A stretch of 64,000 nucleotides of DNA from Cercophora sp. LCS_1 (Eukaryota > Ascomycota > Sordariomycetes > Sordariales > Lasiosphaeriaceae): NCBI GenBank assembly GCA_036250225.1, contig JAPZLL010000060.1, positions 1 through 64,000 of the forward strand. Reading direction: 5' to 3'. The first letter of the stretch is position 1, and each line of letters starts with the position of its first letter. A model generated the notes under the pieces. It was not told where the DNA came from. It saw only the letters and a program-made list of their open reading frames with translations, and did no database searches. The translations under genes and the position numbers were made by a program. Shown here one piece after another: positions 56,031 to 64,000 of this stretch.

Positions 56031-56753
56031 GAAGTCGATCGGACCGCCCGGTTGTTGTCGTCGTACGCCTTGCCGCGTCGGAGCCTGAAAAAGGCCCTTC
56101 CCACCGACGAGAAAAAGGCGAAAGTCAAGAATTTGATGGTCAAGAGGCGTGTTGGGTTGTTATCCGAGTAACGGGTTGTTATCCGAGTAACATATTACAC
56201 GAACAAGAAACAGACGATGTAATGGAACGGAATGGAATGGGATGTATGATTGGCCGGATGGTATTGGTGTTTGTGTTGGGAGGAAGGGAAAGGGGGGCCT
56301 TAGTGTTGTGTATGTAGGATGTTTGGGAGTTTTTTTTAATCTCTTCGCCGGGGTGTCTTTTTTACCTTGACGTTGGGGCGTTTATTGTCGATGGGGGATT
56401 CCATTCAGCATTGTGTCGTTGTCTTGTTCTTGTTCTTCAAGAAAGAAGCAGAATTCATTGCATCGGGTGATGGAGACAACAACCCGTCGTTCGTTTTTTC
56501 TTGCCTCTATTACTTTTTCGGCGTGGATTATACCCAGGTCTTGTCAACTATATCCTTAGATGCATCCCCAATCGGCCAGGTAACCGTCTGGTTTTAGTCA
56601 GGGCGGTAATACACGGTGTTGTGGCAGCGATCCGAAGGCGCGGGCTATCTTGACCTCGAGAAAGGACGGCGAGAGTGGATCATAAAGGTATCATAACTCG
56701 TGACATGGGTATCTATGTGAATACACACAACCCTATAATTCCTATCGGAGCAT
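56031..56753. other. Convergent 3' flanks of striatin and the peptide transporter
   Basis: A 16-bp direct repeat (TTGTTATCCGAGTAAC) occurs twice in tandem at 56156-56190. Otherwise only 3' UTR-like sequence is seen. Confidence 0.5.
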
Positions 56754-58745
56754 CTACTGCTTCGGTGACATCATCATCTCCTCGTTGTCTGCGATAGGCG
56801 CAGGCCTGTTGTGGCTCTTGTTGAGCTGGCTCTCCCCAACCACGTTGCCCGTTCCCTCGAGCGTGAGACGGTGGTCCTCCGGGCTCTGGCTGAGCACGTA
56901 CTCTTCCTTGTCAATGTGCCTGAAGGTGAAGTAGAAGACCACCGTCAGGATACCGCCAGCGATGGCCGGGCCACCAAAATCCCATGTCAGATACGGGTCT
57001 TTGATGACCGAGGAGCAGGCCAGGCCGATGGCGTATGCGATGGCCGTGCTGAACAGGTTGATGGCCGAGACAAGACCACGCATGTTAACAGGGGCGCGCG
57101 AGTACGCAATGCCGTAGGCTGGGACGTTGACAAAGAGCTCTGATATGCCACCAATGGCGAATGGGATGGCCATCCACCAGATGGTGATGGGGGCAACGCC
57201 GGTGCCGACGGTACAGTCAGTAGAGCCGTATTCGCCGCAGGGCGACTCCTTATAGGCGTAGTAGTTCAAGACGGTGTAACCGACACCGCCGAGCGTCGAG
57301 AGAGCCAAGCCAGTGGTGATGCGGGCGACTGGGCCGTAGTAGATGCCCAGCCTTCTAAGCAGTGGATAGAGCCCATAGTTGAGGATGGGGGCAAATGCGA
57401 TGATGCTCAGCGAGTTGAAGTTACCGATGACATCGTTGGGAACGCCATTTGTCTCGAGCATAGTTGACAGGAAGTTGGCCGCCGAGCCAATACCGTTATC
57501 GTTGAGGTATTGGATTGGGAAGAAGCAGAAAATTCCGGTTGCCTGGAAGGTTCGGCGGACATCCTCGACAAACTGGTCGTCCCAGCGAGCCTTGTAGACC
57601 CCGTCGAGCCCAGAAGCTGCAATATTTGATGGCTTGGCCAGGTCCCAGAACCCGTGACGGCCAATCCTCTTGATGCCCCCACGTCGCAGACAAATGCCCA
57701 AGACACGGAAGACATTTGGCAAGTCGCTGCCACCAGGGGGGTGCAGAATCAAGCGCTTGTACATGAACCAGAGGAGCAAAGGCAGAGGAAGGTACAAGAT
57801 GAGAGGAATGAGGAAGGCAAGCCACCACTGCAACGCGTTAGCCCCATCCATTATAAATCCCGGAGGCAACACTTACCCCGACATACTTCTCCGAGTATGC
57901 GGTTGCGACACCCATAAAGCCGCCAATGTTAATCATGAGGTAAAACCAGAGCATGACGCGCTCAGTAGTCGATTCAGGGTCCTGGATCACCCTCTCGCCG
58001 CTCGAAAGAGTAACTACCTTGGGGACCGTGTCCGTCATCTGGTCCAACAGCAGCGGTGAGACGTTGGGCTTGAACATGGCAGCGCCTACGGCGAGACCAT
58101 AGATGGAGATGAAAAAGGGCGCCTTCGCGGTCCCATTGGCCAGTAAATCCCTCGAACCAGCGGCAATGAGCAGGACGTGGGCTACACCAAAGACAAGGAC
58201 ACCCCAGCAGATAAGCTTGTAGCGGCCTGTCTTTGCGTCGGCCATCCAACCGAAGAGAAGCGGAAGGGCGTAAACCAGCATGCTGAACGACTGGGAGACG
58301 GCGTTGGCGGTAACCGTGCCGAGACCCAGGGCACCGGCAGTCTGCTGGGTGCCGGTGGGCGGAGCGCCGAGGCCATTGCCGCCCTCGGGCAGTGGACGGT
58401 TGACGAAGTTGGCAATCAGGGGCTGGACGCCGTAGTACGAGGCGCGCTCGCAGAACTCGACGATGCAGATGAGGTAGGCAAGGATCGGGATGTTGCCGGC
58501 CACACGGCGTAGGGTTGCGAGCTCCTCCTCGGTGGGCTTGCCCTCGTAGTCCCCTCCCATGACGGATGGGTCTAGGTACGGAGGGTGCGCGTCGCCGGGC
58601 GGCGTCGACATCTTTTCGACATCGTGGGTGCCCGTTGCTGGCGCATCACCGCTACTCAACGAGCCTTTCTCTGCCCGCTCTGCAACACGTTAGCCGACAC
58701 CGAGCCTCTTGGCTGGAGGTGACGTTTTTGTGGAAACTTACCCAT
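56754..58745 (-). CDS. PTR2: Peptide transporter of the PTR2/POT family
   Basis: Exons are 58745-58742, 58679-57877 and 57827-56754; the product is 626 aa. The first coding exon is only ATGG. It uses a GTAAGT donor and a branch GGCTAAC, and the next exon continues in frame (ERAEKGSL...). A second intron (57828-57876) also has a GCTAAC branch. Features include ~12 hydrophobic helices, the N-terminal FCERASYYGVQPLIANF (E-x-x-E-R-type motif region), the GRYKLI segment and the PTR2 signature FYLMINIGGFMG. A long soluble loop lies between helices 6 and 7. It imports di- and tripeptides with protons at the plasma membrane. It is the neighbour of two secreted-protease genes, which fits use of external protein. 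Confidence 0.92.
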
Positions 58746-59051
58746 GATGTTGTCTGTCTGGGAAAGACGACGGGAAGAGCAAGGAACGCCGCGTCGATGG
58801 GGATGGGGATGGGGAGGACCAAACTCGAGGGTTGGGGGACTGCACGAGTCGGGTAAATGCAGATGCCGGCGCTTTATGTTGGTTTAATACGCACGTCTAG
58901 AATGCATGCGCCTGGATAGCTCGACGGTCCGCCACCGGCGGTTTGCGATTGGTAACATCGACGACCTGGGGCTTTTCGCCGCTCCCCGTAGAAGGAGCGG
59001 CGCACTTTTGCAACCGTAGCGCGGCAGACTTCATCCGACACGATACGCTCT

Positions 59052-59085
59052 TTCCCTCCTTCCCTCCTTCCCTCCTTCCCTCCTT
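59052..59085. repeat. Octanucleotide tandem repeat (TTCCCTCC)4
   Basis: Four perfect tandem units of TTCCCTCC lie about 310 bp upstream of the peptide-transporter start. Pyrimidine/purine asymmetry allows triplex formation, but no function is implied. Confidence 0.85.
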
Positions 59086-60143
59086 GGCACCTTCCGAAGG
59101 AGTGGACTGACGTTGTCCAGGTTCCCCGTGTCGCAGTAGCGTGTCCCGCGAACCTGGCGTCAACTGCTCCTGCCAAGCTCGAGTCGTTCAAACGGGCCTG
59201 GTTCATGCAACCTGCACGCCATTGGCCTGGTTTGACGGACCAGTGGGCGACGCCAAGACCAGATGCGGAAGGTGGGTATGGCATCGCTCCATCATTTCGG
59301 CCCTTCGAACTCAATTGAACTGTCTTTACAGTTCCCGAGCGAAACCCGGCGTGGAGATCCCGTTTAACCAATCCGTAGACGGAAAACCGACAGTCGCCAC
59401 CGACCTGGGGGATTACTATCGTTCGGTCGACATTCTCGCCTTTGCGAAAGTTTTTCTCTTGCGGGGTTGTCCGTTACCTCGGTTCGTCCACGGTCACACC
59501 CGTGCGGACCTTGCATTTCTTCCCGTTCCCCGGAAATTTAGCTCAGCTCCCATTCACGGACATTTGTTATGACGATCTGGCGGGTCAAACGTTGCAGCCG
59601 ACATCGCTGGACGACCAGTGAGGCGCGAGGCGCGAACATTGTCGCCTTCGAGGGCGGTGGAGACGGTGCATGAGCAGCCGGAGATACCACTCAGCGGCAA
59701 ATTTTTCCTGTGGGGCGATAGTTTGATGTAAACAAATTCCACGATGATCGCAAAATGGGCTGCAGTCAGTGTTCAGCCCTGCCAGAGCCATCAAGCGTGC
59801 GATGCAGCCTCGCCAAGCAACGGTAGTTGAAGGCGTCGTGGATTCGAAGTTGGAATGGGGAAGGTGTTGGTGTCGATTGGAAAGCTTGGTTGCGCCACGC
59901 GTGCTTGGCCTCTTGGCTGTTGTCTTGGCTCTCGTTGATGTCTTGGCGCTTGAACTTTGACATCATTGGAGTTGAGGGCAGTCGTGAAAGCTGGAGGGGG
60001 TATTGACATATTGATGTTCAAAACATCATCCTTCCTGCCCAAAACCAAGTTTCGTGGGCTCCAGCTTGCGACAGCGCCATCATTTTATCACATCAACTGC
60101 ATCGCCCGCGTAATGCTGGTACATTTCTGGCAAGCTGCCCGAT

Positions 60144-60185
60144 GCCAAGACCCTGCACTGCAATTCTCATCTCTCCCGAAGGGAG
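60144..60185 (+). repeat. Hairpin repeat R1
   Basis: This copy holds GCCAAGAC, then CTGCAATTCTC, then a stem-loop CTCCC-GAA-GGGAG (60173-60185). It is the first of three similar copies. Confidence 0.6.
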
Positions 60186-60343
60186 TCGAGGGGCAGACAG
60201 CCTCACAAGATTCACGTGACTCAAGAAATGCATCTTGGACTTGGCTATCTCAGTCCCGTTACGCCCCGTTCACCGATCATCAAATGGGAGACCTAACGCC
60301 AAGAGGTTGCAATGACCCCAGAATAACCCCAGAGTTGGATGCT

Positions 60344-60382
60344 GCCAAGACTCCACACTGCAATTGTCGCCCTCTGAAGGGC
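60344..60382 (+). repeat. Hairpin repeat R2
   Basis: The block order is the same as R1 (GCCAAGAC, CTGCAATTGTC), with a different stem, GCCCT-CTGA-AGGGC (60369-60382). Start-to-start distance from R1 is 200 bp. Confidence 0.6.
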
Positions 60383-60497
60383 TTCACCCACTATGTGGAT
60401 TGTGCGCCATGAAATTGTATGCTCAAACTCCAAAGCTTGAAGCCACTTTATCGCTTGCCAAGAGCGCCAAGAGCACTGCCCGCTTCAATTTTTGCAA

Positions 60498-60538
60498 GCC
60501 AAGACCTTACGCTGCAATTCTCACCTCCCGCGAGGAGG
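60498..60538 (+). repeat. Hairpin repeat R3
   Basis: This copy has GCCAAGAC, CTGCAATTCTC and the stem CCTCC-CGCGA-GGAGG (60524-60538). Start-to-start distance from R2 is 154 bp. A partial further copy (GCCAAGAGCACTG) lies at about 60457-60470. Confidence 0.6.
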
Positions 60539-60737
60539 AAACCAAGCCCCGCTCAACCCCATTCACACCAAGCACGTAGTCTCAAATCTGCATCGCCGGT
60601 CAACGACAGACCTGGCATCTCACCAGAGCAACACGAACAGACATCGCTATATCTCGCTCAATATCGCATGAATCATAGCACAGCCATGACATCATCAGAC
60701 AAACATATACACTACCAAGCTATCTACACTCACTCCC

Positions 60738-62111
60738 CTAGTTCAAAACCTTAGGCGCCCACCCAATCCTCGGCTTTTCCCCTCCCTCAAACACAACAAA
60801 TGCACTCTTGAGCGCCACGCCTCCCCAAATATTAATACCCACCTGGGAACTACTCTGCAGAGCCCCAAAGCAGGTGGCAGACCCCTTCGTAATCTCGGCA
60901 TACTTCATGTACTTGCCGGGAACCGAAAACTTGGCATCGCCCACACCGTAGATGAACGGCGGTGCTTCCTGCGCGCAAGGGAAGACATAGCCGCCGTACT
61001 GGCGTGAGTCGGTGGCGCCGGTGATCTTGGCGTAGTAGGCGCGGACGATAGAGGTGGGGAGGTAGATGAGGGTTGTGCCAGTGTCGAGGATGCCGTTGAT
61101 GTTAGATGATACGAAGGCGTCGGAGCCGACGCCGTAGCCGGAGGCGGTGAAGAGCCAGTAGCCTGGGTCGGTGTTGACCGGGACGTAGGTGAAGTTGCCG
61201 GTGTGTTTGGCTGGGTCGATGAAGCCGAAGTCGTAGGTGCCCTCTGTTGTTCGTTAGTGTTTGTTTTTCTTCGTCTTGCGCCAACAATACCAAAGAAAAC
61301 TCTCTATGGCCTGAACAGACAGAAAGGAAGGAGGGGAGAAGAGAAAGAACACACCCTTGTGATCCTTGAAATCAACCGCAAAAATCGGCGCATCCAACTG
61401 CCCCTTGATATTATCAAAAAACGTCAACTGCTTCTTGGGCGTGACCGTATTGAGACTGCTAAATCCTAACCCCAGCAGTCCATCCATGTGCTGCTCCTGC
61501 GTAAAAGTCCCGCTGACCTGCTGCGCCGTCTCGACCGCCTGCGCCGTGACCGTCAACCCACCGACGGTGAAATTGTCCGTGTACACATTACCGCGCGACC
61601 CGCTGCCGTCGCCGTACCGGATGCTCCACGTGTGGTCGGCCAGCAACTTGGACGTCGTCGACTTGCCCGGCGTGTAGAGAGCCTGTCCGCGGATCTGGGC
61701 GGTCGGCAGATGCGACGAGAAGACCCAGAGGTCGGATGAACCCGTGTCAAAATCGAGATTGAGCGTTTGCGGCGGGGTGCCGATGGTGACTGGGGTGATC
61801 CAGGCAATGTCATTCTCGTTGAGGGGGATGGCAGGGGCTGTGCCTTTCGCGCGGGCTTCGAGGGCAGGCGCGTTGAGGGCGTGGATGTGCTGGACGGCTT
61901 TGGTGAGGTATGCCGGCGGGGTGGCGCCGTATTTGAGATAGGTGCGGTAGATGGAGAGGGCACCGTTGAAGAGGTAGTTGGGATTGCGCGCTTGCTTGAT
62001 GGACGCTTTGCCCGAGGAGAAGTCGTCGGTCACTGTGGTGCCGATCTTGGGAGGCAGGGCGCTGGCGGCGCTGAGGGAGGCCAGGGAGAGGAGCTTTGTG
62101 AGCTGGACCAT
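60738..62111 (-). CDS. Secreted pepsin-like aspartic protease (A1 family)
   Basis: Exons are 62111-61355 and 61243-60738, with a 111-nt intron (donor GTGTGT, acceptor ACAG); the product is 420 aa. A signal peptide (MVQLTKLLSLASLSAASA) and a ~70-residue propeptide precede the mature enzyme, which probably begins near GTAPAIPLNENDIAWITPV. Both catalytic motifs are intact: DFDTGSSDLWVFSS in exon 1 and GILDTGTTLIYLP in exon 2. The flap Tyr lies in RYGDGSGSRG. One Cys pair (FPCAQ and ATCFG) matches the C-lobe disulfide of endothiapepsin/aspergillopepsin-type enzymes. It degrades protein outside the cell at acid pH. Confidence 0.95.
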
Positions 62112-63583
62112 GATGGATAAAAGTGCTGCGGTGGGGCAGCGGAGATGGCTTGGCTTGGAGAGGGAGGGTGAAGCAAGTCACCCGTGAGGAGCCGACGAGA
62201 GGAGGGGAGAGCTCGGTGTTTATCTACCCGGGCTGAGGCCAATGGGCTCCCGATGGCGATTCCCGGTATCTGCCATAGCTCGGGGGTAGACTTCTGCGTC
62301 TAGGCCCTTCCAGATCTGGCATGCAGATGAAAAAGGGGGGACCCCGGGCGCCCGGATCGTCGACAGACGCGGGGCCGGAGCAGCTGCCATGGGCGCGATA
62401 GGGGATGGGCGGTCTCGTGGGCTCGTAGAATAGACGACAACGAGATAACACGGAGATGTCGCCATCTATCCTCCGAGCGAATCACAGCCACACGCATTCC
62501 ACACGCATATTCATGATATCCATGACCGTCGGCACCTTCCCAGTTGGCGATGTCCCGTCATGGGCCATGCGGATGGGCTAATCCGTTCGAGATTTAACGC
62601 TGGCCGCTAGGTTGAGAGTGAGGGGCCCCGATATGGCCAGCCTCTTCCTCCCATTGGGGGATTTGGAGATGGCTTCGGCAGTTTAGCCAGCAGCCGCCCA
62701 TGCTCCCAACCGTCGGGTACCTTGTACTCGAAACAACCGCCTTGATTCGCCCGGCACAATTGCGCTGGTCCTTGCATGGTGTGGCCGTCCAGCACTACCC
62801 TGCGGCATTTGTCCTGGCACGCCTATCCACTGCGATGCCGGGCCCACGATAGCGAGGCAAGAAGCGGGGGATACTGCCGCGCCCGATGCTACCACGGCTT
62901 TTTGATCTGCTCCCGGCCTTGGCGGCATTGATTCGTTGCAACCTTGGAATCTCAATGCGCCTTCGTACCGATTGGTGCGTTGTGCTGGCTGCCCATGACG
63001 ACGATGGATGGGGAGACAAAGCGGCTGAGCTCCGAGGGAAGGACCTTTTGTGGCAAATGGGTGGAGGAGAAGCTCCAGCTGTTGCGAATCCCATCTTGGG
63101 GTTTGTGTTTGGAGTAAATCAGCTTGTTAATTGAGTCTGGGGCAAGCCATGCCGGACGGTGCCGATCTTAGTCTGGGCTGTATAAGTGAGCCAAGGTGAG
63201 AGTTTCGGTGAGGCGGACGGTCCGCTACCAAAGCGGAAACTCTTTAGGTAAAGGACCGAAAATGTGTCAACTTCGCCGTATCTGACGTGAGAGATCCTGC
63301 TGCAGAAACAAATGAAAAGCAGGAATCTGTAGTAAGGCCTTATCATCATGTCACGACTCGACCAATTCCGTCATTGCTTAAGCGAGTCATGTCGGCCCGT
63401 AGCTTATCAGTCGCCAGTCCCGAGGGCGACATTGGTTGATATTCGATCAAGAGGGTGGCCAAAGTCAAGTTCATTTTGTGAGGTGAGGTTTCAAGTTGAG
63501 GCTCCGATTATTCATATATTTCTAATACTTGTCGCTGTGCATGTATCGCCCGCCATGGGCTACTCATCTCGCGTCCTGTCTTC
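62112..63583. other. Intergenic, no gene seen
   Basis: The left part is the aspartic-protease promoter. GATA-like and CT-rich stretches occur, but nothing was scored. No frame here has a recognisable domain. Confidence 0.4.
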
Positions 63584-64000
63584 TCACGGTGTATAAGGGA
63601 GAATCGTAATCTCGGGTGTCTTCCAGACTTGCCAGCTCTCCGACTCTGCAGGGTCGCTGAAGGGAAGCTGGGCCGCAAATCTCATCCTGTCATCCAGTTA
63701 GCACAAGTCCCACCTCTCTATGCCCAGTACGGTCAACTCACGTGTAATTTCCTGGGGCAATGTAACTTCCGTTCGCCAACTTGCCCATCCACCAAAACGG
63801 CCTATCAAACCACCCGTACGCACTTGTCCTCGGCAAGAAGGGCACCGGGAAAGGCGACGTCTGGTTGGCATCCATGCTCTTAGGGTTGAAAGTGATACCG
63901 CTCTCGAGCTTTGCGTAATATGTCGCGCTGCCAATGTAGCCATTCTTACCCGGAACCGGGGGATACGTCCACTTGTCCTCAGTCCAGCCAGATTCAAACA
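63584..64000 (-). CDS. C-terminal part of a probable secreted subtilisin-like protease (cut by window edge)
   Basis: The visible exons are 64000-63742 and 63686-63584, joined across a 55-nt intron (donor GTGAGT, branch GCTAAC, acceptor ACAG), ending at TGA 63584-63586. The ~120 visible residues read as an Fn3-like beta domain: FDRPFWWMGKLANGSYIAPG followed by NYTMRFAAQLPF and WKTPEITI. In fungal subtilases this kind of WDGxLxDGxYxPPGxYxxxxxA segment closes the long C-terminal region. The catalytic domain would lie beyond 64000, so the protease assignment is inference from the tail only. Confidence 0.55.

Larger units (their letters stand above)
58746..60737. other. Intergenic with microsatellite and three hairpin repeats
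   Basis: No gene is supported. The longest frames (59141-59572 plus, 59957-60412 plus, 58874-59371 minus) have no domain or splice context. The region contains an 8-bp tandem repeat at 59052-59085 and three copies of a 40-nt hairpin motif at 60144, 60344 and 60498, listed separately. Confidence 0.5.

Noticed and set aside
59141..60412. 143- and 151-codon plus-strand frames
   Set aside because: They run through the hairpin repeats and intergenic sequence and show no family or splice context.
1..64000. tRNA genes and CRISPR arrays
   Set aside because: I looked for A/B-box pairs with a foldable cloverleaf and for regularly spaced short repeats and found neither; a tRNA scan would be decisive for weak candidates.

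Overview
This is nuclear DNA of a filamentous ascomycete (Pezizomycotina, most likely a Sordariomycete). Supporting signs are short spliceosomal introns (43-111 nt) with CTRAC-type branch points, HET-domain genes, a striatin/PRO11 orthologue, secreted hydrolases and oxidoreductases, single dispersed 5S rRNA genes, and an AT-rich transposon block whose stops look like CpA-to-TpA (RIP) mutation. The species cannot be named from the sequence.

Positions 1-15363 are a nested transposon graveyard. RIP-decayed Ty3/gypsy copies lie at about 120-1605 (reverse), 1690-5038 (gag, protease, RT, RNase H and integrase in order) and 8635-13907 (two LTRs, gag and a chromodomain tail). A decayed Tc1/pogo transposase lies at 6925-8515. 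Later insertions sit inside this: a 401-bp element with an 8-bp target duplication, a 440-bp MITE with ~95-bp inverted ends and TA duplications, a 1007-bp element with a 16-bp duplication, and two inverted, apparently un-RIPped solo LTRs, each with a perfect 5-bp duplication.

Positions 15756-45800 mix genes, broken genes and noncoding elements. They include a multiply broken killer-toxin-alpha-like GH18 chitinase, a single-pass membrane protein, an intact HET gene, a decayed LRR/F-box-like locus, a two-exon 2EXR-like gene, an HNH-like gene, a secreted FAD oxidoreductase, Hsp30, a tail-like coding relic without a start, a small membrane protein with an in-frame stop, an uncharacterised three-exon gene, a decayed HET gene, a small secreted protein, three 5S rRNA genes and two copies of a hAT-like MITE family ending in GAGCTC.

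Positions 45823-64000 are mostly intact, conserved genes. They encode a cellobiose-dehydrogenase-type flavodehydrogenase, PHO88/SND3, RAD14/XPA, striatin (PRO11), a PTR2/POT peptide transporter, a pepsin-like aspartic protease and the 3' end of a probable subtilisin-like protease. The transporter and the two proteases (58-64 kb) make a plausible extracellular protein-use group; that grouping is inference. The least explained signals are the 1-kb element family, the 401-bp insertion, the GAGCTC MITEs and a triplicated 40-nt hairpin motif at 60.1-60.5 kb.
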